In this document: positions 18,316 to 27,594 of the stretch, piece after piece
Numbering within the stretch: the stretch's first letter is position 1
How the letters are laid out: every line of letters starts with the position of its first letter
Assembly: GCA_036270655.1 (NCBI GenBank)
Contig: DATBCD010000025.1
Location: forward strand, 1 to 64,000
Source of the DNA: VBCK01 sp036270655
GTDB taxonomy: Bacteria > Pseudomonadota > Gammaproteobacteria > Burkholderiales > Burkholderiaceae_F
Direction of reading: 5' to 3'
DNA length: 64,000 bases
The notes under the pieces: generated by a model
Database searches by the model: none
The model's input: the letters and a program-made list of their open reading frames with translations, nothing else
What the model was told of the DNA's origin: nothing
Program-made: the position numbers and the translations under genes

Positions 18316-19272
18316 ATGACGTCCGAGGTTTCGGCCTTGTTCGTGCTCGACCCGCTCGACGAGCTGAAAGAGGCCAAGGATTCGAGCATCGCGATGATGC
18401 GCGAGATGGCGCGGCGCAACCACCAGCTCTGGGCCTGCGAGGTCGGCGGCCTTGCGTGGCGCGAGGGCCTGGTGCAGGCGGTGGCGACCCGGGTGGACGT
18501 GTTGCCGCAAGGCGCCGAGTGGTTTTCCCGGAAGGAGACGGTGCGTCGCCCGCTCGAAGCCTTCGACGTGGTGTTGATGCGCAAGGATCCCCCATTTGAC
18601 ATGGAGTACCTGGTCGCGACCTACCTGCTGGAGGCGGCGGTGCGGCGCGGTGCACGCGTGTTCAACGATCCGCGCGCTTTGCGCGATCACAACGAGAAGC
18701 TCGCCATCGCGGAATTCGCCCACTACGCGCCTCCGACGCTGGTCAGCCGCGATCCGGAGGCGCTGCGCGAGTTTCACGGCGAGCACCGGGACATCGTCGT
18801 CAAGCCGCTGGACGGCATGGGCGGACGCGGCGTGTTCCGCCTGGCTCCGCAGGATCCGAACCTGGGCGTGATTCTGGAGACGGCGACCCAGGGTGGGCAA
18901 AAGACCGTGATGGCGCAGCGCTTCATTCCAGAAATCGCATCCGGTGACAAGCGCATTCTGCTGGTGGCGGGCCGCCCGGTTCCCTACGCCCTGGCCCGCA
19001 CGCCGCGCCCGGGGGAGTCGCGCGGCAATCTGGCGGCCGGAGGCATCCCGCGCGCCCAGCCGCTGTCCGAGCGCGACCGCGCGATCGCGGCGGCGCTGGG
19101 GCCGGCGCTGGCCGACCGCGGGTTGCTGCTGGTCGGACTGGATGTGATCGGCGACTACCTGACCGAAATCAATGTCACCAGCCCGACCTGCTTTGTCGAG
19201 ATCAAGCGCGAGACCGGCTTTAACGTGGCGCTGATGTTCGTCGAGGCGCTTGAAAGGCAGATCCTCCAGTGA
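18316..19272 (+). CDS. gshB: Glutathione synthetase
   Basis: Adds glycine to gamma-glutamylcysteine, using ATP. It has 318 residues, the family's normal length. The ATP-grasp core carries K163 in KPLDGMGGRGVF, then QRFIPEI, and the Mg-binding end EINVTSPTCFVEI. The start MTSEVSALFVLDPLDEL at 18316 is canonical; an upstream open stretch from 18121 is translated repeat and not part of the protein. It lies 16 bp downstream of gshA and 7 bp upstream of the EIIA gene, in a five-gene operon. Confidence 0.95.
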   Translation: MTSEVSALFVLDPLDELKEAKDSSIAMMREMARRNHQLWACEVGGLAWREGLVQAVATRVDVLPQGAEWFSRKETVRRPLEAFDVVLMRKDPPFDMEYLVATYLLEAAVRRGARVFNDPRALRDHNEKLAIAEFAHYAPPTLVSRDPEALREFHGEHRDIVVKPLDGMGGRGVFRLAPQDPNLGVILETATQGGQKTVMAQRFIPEIASGDKRILLVAGRPVPYALARTPRPGESRGNLAAGGIPRAQPLSERDRAIAAALGPALADRGLLLVGLDVIGDYLTEINVTSPTCFVEIKRETGFNVALMFVEALERQILQ

Positions 19273-19279
19273 GCGTGCC

Positions 19280-19744
19280 GTGGCCGGCGTACTCGTGATA
19301 GCGCACCAGCCGCTTGCCTCGGCGCTCGTGCAGTCGGCGCGCCACGTGTTCAGCCGCGATCCGCGCTGCGCCAATTACCGGCTGGGGGCGCTGGACGTGG
19401 AGCCGGACGCCGACCCGGCCCTGGTGGAGCAGCGCGCGCGCGCCCTGCTGGGCGAGACCGACGACGGCCAGGGCGTGCTGGTCCTGACCGACTGTCTGGG
19501 CGCGACGCCGGCCAATGTTGCAGCGCGGCTGGCGCTCCCCGGCAAGGTCGAGGTCATCGCCGGCATCAATTTGCCAATGCTGCTGCGCGCACTGTGCTAC
19601 TGCGATTCCCCGCTGGTTGCGCTGGCGGAAAAAGCGCTTGCGGGAGGGGCCCGGGGCATCGCCCCGATCGGGCCGACGCCGCCCGCGGAGGGACCATCCC
19701 CTGTCAAAGACAATGATCTCGCGCGACTTCAAGATCAGCAATAG
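19280..19744 (+). CDS. PTS mannose-family EIIA component
   Basis: A 154-residue phosphocarrier. It opens VAGVLVIAHQPLASALVQSA, where H9 is the phospho-accepting histidine, and continues with LVLTDCLGATPAN and VIAGINLPMLLRAL, all typical of EIIA-Man domains. It starts at a GTG (19280) 7 bp after gshB and ends 32 bp inside the HPr gene, so translation is likely coupled. No EIIB, EIIC or EIID permease genes adjoin it. As in other betaproteobacteria with this string, the PTS is probably regulatory rather than a sugar importer; that is inference from the family context. Confidence 0.88.
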   Translation: MAGVLVIAHQPLASALVQSARHVFSRDPRCANYRLGALDVEPDADPALVEQRARALLGETDDGQGVLVLTDCLGATPANVAARLALPGKVEVIAGINLPMLLRALCYCDSPLVALAEKALAGGARGIAPIGPTPPAEGPSPVKDNDLARLQDQQ

Positions 19745-19982
19745 ACTTGGGTTGCACGCCCGGCCCTCGGCCCAGTTAACGCAGGTCGCATCCCGCTTCC
19801 ACAGCGACGTTTACATCTCCCGCGACGGGCGCCGCGTCAACGCCAAGTCGATCATGGGGGTGATGATGCTGGCGGCCGGGCCGGGAGCGACCGTCTCGGT
19901 CGAAGCCAGCGGCCCGGACGAGGAATCGGCAGTGGCCGCGATCGGGACGCTGATCGAATCGCGTTTTGGAGAATCGGGCTGA
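19713..19982 (+). CDS. ptsH: PTS phosphocarrier protein HPr
   Basis: An 89-residue HPr that accepts phosphate from enzyme I and passes it to EIIA. The catalytic histidine is H15 (RLGLHARPSAQ). The regulatory serine S46 (NAKSIMGVM), the target of HPr kinase, is also present, so Ser-phosphorylation control is possible if hprK exists elsewhere in the genome. The ATG at 19713 lies inside the end of the EIIA gene. Confidence 0.95.
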   Translation: MISRDFKISNRLGLHARPSAQLTQVASRFHSDVYISRDGRRVNAKSIMGVMMLAAGPGATVSVEASGPDEESAVAAIGTLIESRFGESG

Positions 19983-20006
19983 CGGCTCGAACGGACTTCG
20001 GGAACC

Positions 20007-21863
20007 ATGGGCGAGACTCGCGTCATGAACGCTGAACTGCGCGGAATCGGTGTCGCGCGCGGCATCGCGATCGGGCGCGCGCATCTGCTCACGCCCAGCG
20101 AGCTCGAAATCAAGCAGTACCACGTCCAGCGCCAGGACGTGCTGCACGAGGTCGCCCGGCTGAACAACGCGTTTTCGCTGGTGCGGGCCGAGCTGGAGGA
20201 GCTGCGCAGCGCCGTCTCGATCGAGGCTCCGGGCGAGGTCAAGGCTTTCCTGGACCTGCACCGGATGATCCTGGACGACTCGCTGTTGTGCGACGCGCCG
20301 CGCGACCTGGTGCGCAGCCGGCTGATCAACGCGGAATGGGCGCTGACGATCCAGCTGGAAGAATTGTGCCGGCAGTTCGACGCGATCGACGACGAGTACT
20401 TCAGCAGCCGTTCGCAGGACGTGCGCCAGGTGGTCGAGCGGGTGCTGCGCCGCCTGGCCGGGGGGCGCCCGGCGGCCGCGATGCTGCCGCGCCGCCTCGA
20501 GGAAGGCGAGCGCCTGGTGCTGGTGTCGCACGACCTGGCGCCGGCCGACGTGCTGCAGCTGAAGGAGCGGGCCGGCGTCAATCTGGCCGGCTTCGTCACC
20601 GAGGCGGGCGGCCCGACATCGCACACCGCGATCCTGTCGCGCAGCCTGGGGTTGCCGGCGCTGCTCGGAGTGGCCGAGGCGCGCCAGTCGATTGCCGAGG
20701 GCGACCTGGTCGTTCTGGACTCCGATGGCGGCCGATTGATCGTCAACCCCGATGCCGCGCTGCTGGAAACCTACCGCCAGCGGATTCAGGAGGAAGGCCT
20801 GCGCCGCGCCGAGCTGCGCAAGCTCAAAGGGCGGATAGCGCGCACCGGCGACGGCATCGCGGTGCAGCTGCTCGCCAATATCGAGATGCCGGAGGATGCG
20901 CGCGACGCGCTGGAGGCCGGTGCCGACGGCATCGGGCTGTTCCGCTCCGAGTTCCTGTTCATGAACCGGGACCAGCTGCCGTCCGAGGACGAGCAGTTCG
21001 AGGCCTATGCGCGCGTGGCCCGCTCGATGAAGGGCAAGCCGGTCGTGATCCGGACGCTCGACATCGGCGCCGACAAGGTGTTGACGTCCTCGGCCCGCCT
21101 CAGCCTGGGCATGCTGCCCGGCAACGGCGTCGAAGAGCCCAATCCCGCGCTGGGCCTGCGCGCGATCCGCTACTGCCTGGCGTTTCCCGAGCTTTTCCTG
21201 ACCCAGTTGCGCGCGATCCTGCGCGCCTCCAGCCAGGGCACGGTCCGGATCCTGGTGCCGATGCTGGCCCATGTCCACGAGATCGAAGAAGCGATGGCGT
21301 TCGTGGCCCGCGCCAAGGAGCAGTTGAAGGACCGGCGCCAGAAATTCGACGCACGCGTCGCGGTGGGCGGAATGATCGAGGTGCCGGCGGCCGCGTTGAC
21401 GCTTCCGGCCTTCATCTCGCGGCTGAAATTCCTTTCGGTCGGCACCAACGACCTGATCCAGTACACGCTGGCGATCGATCGCAACGATTCGGCGGTGGCG
21501 CACCTGTACGATCACCTGCACCCGGCCGTGCTGCACCTGATTCACCGGACCATTCGCACCGGCGAAAAGGCCCGCGTCCCGGTCTCCGTCTGCGGCGAAA
21601 TGGCCGGCGACGCGGTGCTGACCGAATTGCTGGTGGGCATGGGGCTGCGCCAGTTCTCGATGAATCCGACGCAGCTGCTGACGGTCAAGCAGCGCCTGTT
21701 CGAGCTGTCGACGCGGACGGCTGCGCGCCTGGCCACGCGCGTGCTGCGTTCGCATGATCCGATCGAGATCCGGCGTGCGATCGAGCGCGGCAGCGCCAAC
21801 GGACGGGCCGCGCCGCGACCATCGCTTTCCGTTGCGCCGGCGCCGGTCCAGTTGAGCCCGTGA
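20007..21863 (+). CDS. ptsI: PTS enzyme I (phosphoenolpyruvate-protein phosphotransferase)
   Basis: Transfers phosphate from phosphoenolpyruvate to HPr. It has 618 residues, longer than the usual 575 because of about 25 extra residues at the C-terminus (SANGRAAPRPSLS...). The swivelling domain carries the phosphohistidine H206 in GGPTSHTAILSRS. The PEP-binding barrel has GLFRSEFLFMNR, KPVVIRTLDIGADK and the proton-donor cysteine in VSVCGEMAGD. An ATG at 20025 (MNAELRGIGVARG) is an equally plausible start. It lies 24 bp after ptsH, at the end of the gsh-pts operon. Confidence 0.95.
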   Translation: MGETRVMNAELRGIGVARGIAIGRAHLLTPSELEIKQYHVQRQDVLHEVARLNNAFSLVRAELEELRSAVSIEAPGEVKAFLDLHRMILDDSLLCDAPRDLVRSRLINAEWALTIQLEELCRQFDAIDDEYFSSRSQDVRQVVERVLRRLAGGRPAAAMLPRRLEEGERLVLVSHDLAPADVLQLKERAGVNLAGFVTEAGGPTSHTAILSRSLGLPALLGVAEARQSIAEGDLVVLDSDGGRLIVNPDAALLETYRQRIQEEGLRRAELRKLKGRIARTGDGIAVQLLANIEMPEDARDALEAGADGIGLFRSEFLFMNRDQLPSEDEQFEAYARVARSMKGKPVVIRTLDIGADKVLTSSARLSLGMLPGNGVEEPNPALGLRAIRYCLAFPELFLTQLRAILRASSQGTVRILVPMLAHVHEIEEAMAFVARAKEQLKDRRQKFDARVAVGGMIEVPAAALTLPAFISRLKFLSVGTNDLIQYTLAIDRNDSAVAHLYDHLHPAVLHLIHRTIRTGEKARVPVSVCGEMAGDAVLTELLVGMGLRQFSMNPTQLLTVKQRLFELSTRTAARLATRVLRSHDPIEIRRAIERGSANGRAAPRPSLSVAPAPVQLSP

Positions 21864-21866
21864 GCC

Positions 21867-23003
21867 GTGCAGTCCGGCTCGGTCGGTTTCGTCACGCCCC
21901 AGACGATGCGATTCGAGGAGCCGCTCGAGCTGTCGAGCGGGTCCCACATCGCAGGCTACGAGCTGCGCTATGAAACGTACGGATCCCTGAACGCCGCGCG
22001 CGACAACGCGGTCCTGATCTGCCACGCGCTGAACGCATCGCACCACGTGGCCGGCCGCACCGCCGAAAAGCCCGACGATATCGGCTGGTGGGACAACATG
22101 GTCGGTCCGGGCAAGCCAGTCGATACGCGGCGCTTCTTCGTGATCGGCGTCAACAACCTGGGCTCCTGCTTCGGCTCCACCGGTCCGATGTCGGTCAACC
22201 CGGCCACCGGGCGCCCCTACGGCGCCTCGTTTCCGGTGGTGACCGTCGAAGACTGGGTCAACGCGCAGGCGCGGCTGGCCGACCGGCTCGGCATCCGGCG
22301 CTTCGCCGCCGTGATGGGCGGCTCGCTGGGCGCGATGCAGGCGCTGTCCTGGAGCATCCAGTATCCGGAGCGGATCGGACACTGCGTGGCGATCGCGACC
22401 ACGCCACGCCTGTCGGCGCAGAACATCGCATTCAACGACGTCGCCCGCACGGCGATCCGCAGCGACCCGGACTTCCACGGAGGCGACTACTATTCCAGGG
22501 GCGTCGTGCCGCGGCGGGGCCTGCGCGTGGCCCGCATGATCGGACATATCACGTACCTGTCCGATGACGACATGGCCGAGAAGTTCGGCCGCATTCTGCA
22601 TACGCCGGACTACGAGTTCGGCTACGGGGTCGAGTTCGAGGTCGAGTCGTACCTGCGCTATCAGGGCGACAAGTTCTCCGAATACTTCGACGCCAATACC
22701 TACCTGCTGATCACGCGCGCCCTCGACTATTTCGATCCGGCCCGCGCCTACGGCGGCGACCTGGTGCGGGCGCTGGCGCCGGCGCAGTCGCATTTCCTGC
22801 TCGCTTCGTTCTCGACCGACTGGCGCTTCGCGCCGGCCCGTGCACGGGAGATCGTGGAGGCGCTGGTCGTGAGCGGACGCCAGGTCGTGTACGCCGAGAT
22901 CGACGCGCCGCACGGGCACGACGCCTTTCTGCTGGACGATCCGCGCTACCACCGGCTGGTGGCGGCCTATTTCGACAACGTCGCGGCGGGGCTGGCCCGA
23001 TGA
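21867..23003 (+). CDS. metX: Homoserine O-acyltransferase MetX
   Basis: Acylates homoserine for methionine synthesis. In betaproteobacteria the MetX fold usually uses succinyl-CoA, in others acetyl-CoA; I cannot decide from sequence alone. It is a 378-residue alpha/beta hydrolase with nucleophile S153 (GGSLGAMQA), D318 (STDWRFAP) and H351 (PHGHDAF) as the expected triad. The start is the GTG at 21867, 3 bp after ptsI. Its stop overlaps the metW start by four bases (ATGA), the usual metXW coupling. Confidence 0.93.
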   Translation: MQSGSVGFVTPQTMRFEEPLELSSGSHIAGYELRYETYGSLNAARDNAVLICHALNASHHVAGRTAEKPDDIGWWDNMVGPGKPVDTRRFFVIGVNNLGSCFGSTGPMSVNPATGRPYGASFPVVTVEDWVNAQARLADRLGIRRFAAVMGGSLGAMQALSWSIQYPERIGHCVAIATTPRLSAQNIAFNDVARTAIRSDPDFHGGDYYSRGVVPRRGLRVARMIGHITYLSDDDMAEKFGRILHTPDYEFGYGVEFEVESYLRYQGDKFSEYFDANTYLLITRALDYFDPARAYGGDLVRALAPAQSHFLLASFSTDWRFAPARAREIVEALVVSGRQVVYAEIDAPHGHDAFLLDDPRYHRLVAAYFDNVAAGLAR

Positions 23004-23644
23004 CCGCGGTGGCCCGGCGCGCGCCGCTCGCCGCGTCCGCGGCGCCGCCCGTCCCCATGCCGGCGCTGCGCGATGACCTGCGCCAGATCGCGGCCTGGAT
23101 CGCCGAGGGCGCCCATGTGCTGGATCTGGGCTGCGGCGACGGCGTGCTGATGGCCACCCTGCGTGATTCGCATAACGCCCGCGTGTACGGCGTCGAGATC
23201 GCGGACGACTCGGTCCTGCAGTGCGTCAGGCGCGGCCTGAGCGTGATCCAGGCCGACCTCGAATCCGGGCTTCGGATGTTCCCCGACCGGATGTTCGATA
23301 CCGTCGTGCTGTCGCAGACGCTGCAGGCGATGCACAAGACGGAGGCGGTGCTGCGCGAGATGGCGCGCGTCGGCCGGCAGGGCATCGTGAGCTTTCCGAA
23401 TTTCGGCCACTGGCGCCACCTGCTGTCGCTGCTTGCCGGCCGCATGCCGGTGTCGCCGCAGATGCCTTACCAGTGGTACGACACGCCCAACGTGCACCTG
23501 TGCACGCCGAAGGATTTCGAGATCCTGGCGGCCCGGCTCGGCCTGGTGATCACCGGGCGCGCGCTGCTGGCGAACGGTCAGCCGGTGAACGTGCTGCCCA
23601 GCCTTCGGTCCAAGCTCGCCGTTTACCGGTTCGAGCCGAAGTGA
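23000..23644 (+). CDS. metW: Methionine biosynthesis protein MetW
   Basis: A 214-residue class I SAM-dependent methyltransferase-fold protein that accompanies metX in many proteobacteria and is reported to assist MetX activity. The SAM motif is VLDLGCGDGVLMATL. The family's signature region is GRQGIVSFPNFGHWRHL, followed by MPYQWYDTPNVHLCTPKDFE. It overlaps metX by ATGA. The N-terminal 25 residues are Ala/Pro-rich and outside the conserved part; an internal start at MPALRDDLR is possible but would lose the overlap. Confidence 0.93.
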   Translation: MTAVARRAPLAASAAPPVPMPALRDDLRQIAAWIAEGAHVLDLGCGDGVLMATLRDSHNARVYGVEIADDSVLQCVRRGLSVIQADLESGLRMFPDRMFDTVVLSQTLQAMHKTEAVLREMARVGRQGIVSFPNFGHWRHLLSLLAGRMPVSPQMPYQWYDTPNVHLCTPKDFEILAARLGLVITGRALLANGQPVNVLPSLRSKLAVYRFEPK

Positions 23645-23704
23645 GGCGGCCGGCCGCGAATCCGGACTCTCGCGCCTGGAATCGACCTTGACCCCGAACC
23701 GATC

Positions 23705-24988
23705 ATGACTGCGCCCGTTCAGGCGGCCGCTTCGCCGCCGCAGGCGGCCGCACCGAAGACGGGCGTCCGCGAGATTCTGACCCGGCCGCGCATGCTGGTC
23801 CTGCTTGCGCTCGGTGCCGCGTCCGGTTTCCCGAATCAGGTCACCGAAAGCGCGCTGCAGGCCTGGCTCAAGGATCTGCACATCAGCAACACCGACATCG
23901 GGGTCCTGTCCTACGTCTCGCTGCCTTATCTGCTCAAGTTCCTGTGGGCACCGCTGCTTGACCGCTTTCCGCTGCCCCTTCTAGGGCGCAGGCGCGGCTG
24001 GATCCTGGCAACCCAGTTGCTGCTCGCGGCGACGATTGCACTGCTCGCGTTCCAGGATCCGGCCGTTTCGCTGCTCGCCGTGTCGGTCTGCGCGACGGCG
24101 ATCGTGTTCTTCTCGGCAAGCCAGGACATCGTGATCGATGCGTATCGCACCGACCTTGCCGAGCCGGCGGAGCGGGGGCTTGCCGCGGCTTCCGCCAGCC
24201 TGGGCTACCGCGCCGCATCCTGGATCGCCTTTGCGGTCGCGCTCGTGGTGGCCGACAATTTCGGCTGGCCGCCTGCGCTCCTGGTCGTTGCCGCGATCAT
24301 GGCGGCATTCGCGATCGTGACAATCCGGGCTCCGGAGCCCGTCTATCCGGCGCGCCTGCCGCAATCGCTGCGCGAGTCCGTGGTCGAGCCGCTGCGTGAG
24401 CTGGCCGGCAGCCGCGGCGCGTTGTCGCTTCTCGGCCTCGTGATGATTTTCAAGCTAGGAGATGCGTTCGCCGTCAAGCTGTTCACGCCATTCTTGATGG
24501 ATGTCGGCTTTTCGAAGACCGAGATCGGCCTGGTCGCCAAAGCGGTGTTCACCTCGAGTTCAATCGTTGGCGCAGTGCTGGGCGGCATCTGGATGGTGCG
24601 CCTCGGCCTGTTTAGCTCGATGCTGCTTTTCGGCCTGCTGCAGGCGGTTTCGAACCTCGCCTACTACGTGCTCGCCATCATCGGAAAGAACTTTGCCGTG
24701 ATGATCGCCGCAGTCGCAATCGAAAACCTGACGCACGCCATGGGCAACGTCGCGATGGTGGCACTGATCATGGCGCTTTGCGACACGCGCTTCAGCGCGT
24801 TCCAGTACGCCCTGCTGTCGGTGCTGGCGCAGCTTCCCCGCTACGGCCTGGGCGGTCCGGCAGGCTGGGTCGCCGACCACGGCGGCTGGCCGTTGTATTA
24901 CGTCGTGAGCTTCCTGCTTGGCATCCCCGGTCTGGTGACGGTGTGGCTGCTGCGCGACCGCATCCGCGCACTCGATATGCCTCATTGA
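23705..24988 (+). CDS. ampG: AmpG-like MFS permease
   Basis: A 427-residue inner-membrane transporter of the major facilitator superfamily with about 12 hydrophobic segments. The N-terminal pattern GAASGFPNQVTESALQAWLKD, then LKFLWAPLLDRF and SQDIVIDAYRTDL, matches AmpG, which imports anhydro-muropeptides for cell-wall recycling. Length also fits short AmpG forms. It lies 60 bp after metW and could be cotranscribed, with no functional link evident. No ampC or ampD is in the window. Confidence 0.85.
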   Translation: MTAPVQAAASPPQAAAPKTGVREILTRPRMLVLLALGAASGFPNQVTESALQAWLKDLHISNTDIGVLSYVSLPYLLKFLWAPLLDRFPLPLLGRRRGWILATQLLLAATIALLAFQDPAVSLLAVSVCATAIVFFSASQDIVIDAYRTDLAEPAERGLAAASASLGYRAASWIAFAVALVVADNFGWPPALLVVAAIMAAFAIVTIRAPEPVYPARLPQSLRESVVEPLRELAGSRGALSLLGLVMIFKLGDAFAVKLFTPFLMDVGFSKTEIGLVAKAVFTSSSIVGAVLGGIWMVRLGLFSSMLLFGLLQAVSNLAYYVLAIIGKNFAVMIAAVAIENLTHAMGNVAMVALIMALCDTRFSAFQYALLSVLAQLPRYGLGGPAGWVADHGGWPLYYVVSFLLGIPGLVTVWLLRDRIRALDMPH

Positions 24989-25052
24989 GGCGCGCCCGGT
25001 CGCCGGGGCAGCCGGTGCCCGTGCCTGCGTGGCGTACTGCGCATCGCCTGGC

Positions 25053-25835
25053 TCACAGGCGTCCGGCATACTCGACGATCAGCGGGGCGTGATCGCTGAA
25101 TCGGCGCGCCTTGTAGACCTCGCAGCGGCGCGCCCGCGCCGCCGTCTTCGGAGTCGCGATCTGGTAGTCGATGCGCCAGCCGACGTTCTTAGCCCAGGCC
25201 TGGCCTCGATTGCTCCACCACGTGTAGGACTCGCCGGTCGCTTCCGGGTGTAGCCGTCGGTACACGTCGACCCAGCCGTGCTCGTCGAACACCCGGCTGA
25301 TCCAGGCACGCTCCTCCGGAAGAAAGCCGGAGTTCTTCTGGTTCGAGCGCCAGTTCTTCAGGTCGATCTGGCGGTGCGCGATATTGATGTCACCGCACAA
25401 CAGGAACTCACGCCCGCTGTCGCGCAGCTTTTTCAAGTGGGGAAAGAACGCGTCGAGGAAGCGGAATTTGGCCTGCTGGCGCTCCGGCGAGCTGGATCCG
25501 GACGGAAAGTAAACCGAAACCACGGTGACGGTCGAGAATTCCGCCTCGACATAGCGGCCTTCGCGATCGAATTCGTCCACCCCGAATCCGATCTGCACCC
25601 TGCGCGGGCGCTTGCTCGCCAGCAGCGCCGCTCCGCTGTAGCCGCGCGCCTGCGCGAAGTGGAAATGGGCGTGCAGCCCCGGCGGGTTGAGCAGTCGCTC
25701 CGGCAGGTCGGCGTGCTGCGCCTTGAGTTCCTGCAGGCACAGCACATCCGGCTCGCGCCGTGCCAGCCAGCGCAGCAGTCCCTTCGAGGCGGCCGATCGC
25801 AGGCCGTTGGCGTTCAGCGTGACGACCCGGAACAT
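25053..25835 (-). CDS. xth: Exodeoxyribonuclease III
   Basis: DNA repair AP endonuclease and 3'-5' exonuclease, 260 residues. Expected features are present: MFRVVTLNANGLRSA start, catalytic glutamate in LCLQELKAQ, YSGAALLASKR, the DxN pair in LLCGDINIAH, DWR-equivalent GWRIDYQIAT, and the terminal SDHAP histidine. The start at 25835 corresponds to the first conserved residue; the frame is open further upstream into the divergent pyrE promoter region without family similarity. It is divergent from pyrE across 119 bp. Confidence 0.94.
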   Translation of the reverse strand: MFRVVTLNANGLRSAASKGLLRWLARREPDVLCLQELKAQHADLPERLLNPPGLHAHFHFAQARGYSGAALLASKRPRRVQIGFGVDEFDREGRYVEAEFSTVTVVSVYFPSGSSSPERQQAKFRFLDAFFPHLKKLRDSGREFLLCGDINIAHRQIDLKNWRSNQKNSGFLPEERAWISRVFDEHGWVDVYRRLHPEATGESYTWWSNRGQAWAKNVGWRIDYQIATPKTAARARRCEVYKARRFSDHAPLIVEYAGRL

Positions 25836-25954
25836 CTGTTGGAGGTGCGGTCTACCGGAAGTACGGGCGGAGCGGTTCCGGGGGATCTGGGACAATTCCG
25901 ACTGACCCCGGGCCCCCCGTCGGCCCCATCGCTCTTGCAAGGACACAAAGACGA

Positions 25955-26629
25955 ATGTCCGTACCGCGGCAATTCCTCGAATTCGCACTTCAATGCGGCG
26001 CTCTTTCTTTCGGGGACTTCACGACCCGCAGTGGGCGCCAGACACCTTATTTCTTCGATGCCGGCCGGTTCGATCGCGGCCCTACGCTCGGCAAGCTCGC
26101 CCGATTCTATGCTCAGACTCTGCTGGACGCCCGCGCCCAGGGCCGGATCCAGTTCAACATGCTGTTCGGGCCCGCCTACAAGGGGATCGCGCTGGCTTCG
26201 AGCACCGCGGTCGCGCTGGCCGCCATGGGTCTGGACGTTGCGTTCTCGTATAACCGCAAGGAACGCAAGGATCACGGTGAAGGCGGTCAGCTGATCGGTG
26301 CTCCTCTGCGCGGCCGGGTGATGATCGTCGACGATGTGATCACGGACGGGGCGGCCAAGCGCGAGGCGCTCGACCTGCTCCGGGCGCACGGGGCGCAGGC
26401 GGCCGGGGTCGTGATCATGCTCGACCGGATGGAGCGTACCGGCGCCGACGGCGCGCTGTCACGGCTTGCGGCGGTTCAAGCCTTCGAGCACGCCACCGGT
26501 GTGCCGGTGATATCGATCGCCAACCTGGACGACCTGATCGGCTTGCTGCACTCCGATTCGCCGCTGGCCGACGCGGCGCGCCAGCATCTGTCGTCGATCG
26601 AAGCCTATCGGGAACGGTATGGCGCTTGA
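25955..26629 (+). CDS. pyrE: Orotate phosphoribosyltransferase
   Basis: Converts orotate and PRPP to orotidine 5'-phosphate in pyrimidine synthesis. It has 224 residues. The N-terminal loop SGRQTPYFFDAGRF and FGPAYKGIAL contact the substrate; the catalytic loop is SYNRKERKDHGEGGQLIG, and the PRPP motif is VMIVDDVITDGAA. All key residues are present. It overlaps the downstream DUF4124 gene by 11 bp. Confidence 0.96.
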   Translation: MSVPRQFLEFALQCGALSFGDFTTRSGRQTPYFFDAGRFDRGPTLGKLARFYAQTLLDARAQGRIQFNMLFGPAYKGIALASSTAVALAAMGLDVAFSYNRKERKDHGEGGQLIGAPLRGRVMIVDDVITDGAAKREALDLLRAHGAQAAGVVIMLDRMERTGADGALSRLAAVQAFEHATGVPVISIANLDDLIGLLHSDSPLADAARQHLSSIEAYRERYGA

Positions 26630-27272
26630 CGGGCGGCGCCGGATCGCGCGATGGATTGTGGCAGGCGTGCTGGGCGCCTTGCCGGCCGCCGCCTGGTGCC
26701 AGCTGTATGTGTGTACCACGCCCAACGGCCGCACGCTGACCGGCGATCTGCCTCCGCCCGAGTGCGGGAACGTCTCGATTCGCGAGCTCAATCGCGACGG
26801 TTCGATCAGGCGCGTGATCGAGCCGCCGCTGACGCCCGAGCAGAAGAAGAAGCGCGACCTGGAGGAAAAAGCGCGGCGCGAACGGGAACACGCGGCCCAG
26901 GAGCAGCTGCGCAGAGACCGCGCGTTGCTGGAAGCGTACGCGGGCGAGGACGAGATCGAGTCGGCGCGCGACCGGGTGCTGGCAGACCGGCAGGCGTTGA
27001 TCGACCGGGCCAATCAGCAGCTGAAGGAAATCAGGGCGGACCGCAAGCGCCTGGAGGATGAGGCGGAGTTTTACGCCAAGCGCCAGGTGCCGGACAAGCT
27101 GAAGCGCGCGCTCGAAGACAACGCGGCGCTGCAGGCGCAGCAGCTGCGAACCATCGACGAGATTCGCACCGAGATGCAGCGCATCAACGACCAGTACGAC
27201 GCCAATCTGCGCCGTTACCGGGAGCTGGTGATGCGCGGCGCGACGCCGGTTCAGCGCAAAAGCGAGCCCTGA
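26619..27272 (+). CDS. DUF4124-type exported coiled-coil protein
   Basis: A 217-residue exported protein. A signal sequence (RRIARWIVAGVLGALPAAAWCQ) is followed by a short domain of DUF4124 character (LYVCTTPNGRTLTGDLPPPEC) with two cysteines. The rest, from about 70 to 210, is a highly charged coiled coil (EQKKKRDLEEKARREREHA). Such proteins are common next to pyrE in betaproteobacteria; their role is unknown. It starts inside the end of pyrE, so translation is probably coupled. The C-terminal end is basic. Confidence 0.78.
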   Translation: MALDGRRRIARWIVAGVLGALPAAAWCQLYVCTTPNGRTLTGDLPPPECGNVSIRELNRDGSIRRVIEPPLTPEQKKKRDLEEKARREREHAAQEQLRRDRALLEAYAGEDEIESARDRVLADRQALIDRANQQLKEIRADRKRLEDEAEFYAKRQVPDKLKRALEDNAALQAQQLRTIDEIRTEMQRINDQYDANLRRYRELVMRGATPVQRKSEP

Positions 27273-27594
27273 AGCCGCGCTCACGGTTTTCGCGTCCAAG
27301 CCAGGAGGCCGGTCAAGGTCTCAAGGCCACCACCCTCATCCTGTCCTTCTCCCGCAAGCGGGAGAAGGGACCGTTAGCTGCGTTCTCCCACTTGCGAGCG
27401 CAAGGACCTTGAGCACTCGCTCCCGGTTGCGGGCGTCGGAGAGGAGCGATCTGGTGATCTCTGTGGCGCTCGGTGCGTGTCTGCCCCAAACAACGCACCG
27501 TTTCCGACCCCACGCGCCTAACGAGATTCGATGTCCGGTACCGGCGCCGAACGTCGTCTTATTCGTTAAGGATCCAACTTTCAGGAGTTGCGGC
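27273..27594. other. Intergenic region with REP-like copy
   Basis: 322 bp. Apart from the palindrome at 27345-27368 and a Shine-Dalgarno-like AGGAG before 27595, I see nothing definite. An open frame through the second half (from 27409) lacks the look of a gene before 27595. Confidence 0.4.
27345..27368 (+). repeat. REP-like palindrome, diverged copy
   Basis: An 11-bp stem (CCTTCTCCCGC/GCGGGAGAAGG) with a two-base centre AA. The core is the same as copy 1 at 4275-4300, but there is one changed base per arm and the head is degraded (CCCTCATCCTGT instead of CCCTCTCCCCCG). Confidence 0.6.

Noticed and set aside
19776..22952. 1058-codon open frame on the minus strand opposite ptsI and metX
   Set aside because: GC-rich codon bias on the true genes keeps the opposite strand open. 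Its translation is Arg/His/Gln-rich with no family resemblance, and ptsI and metX are certain.
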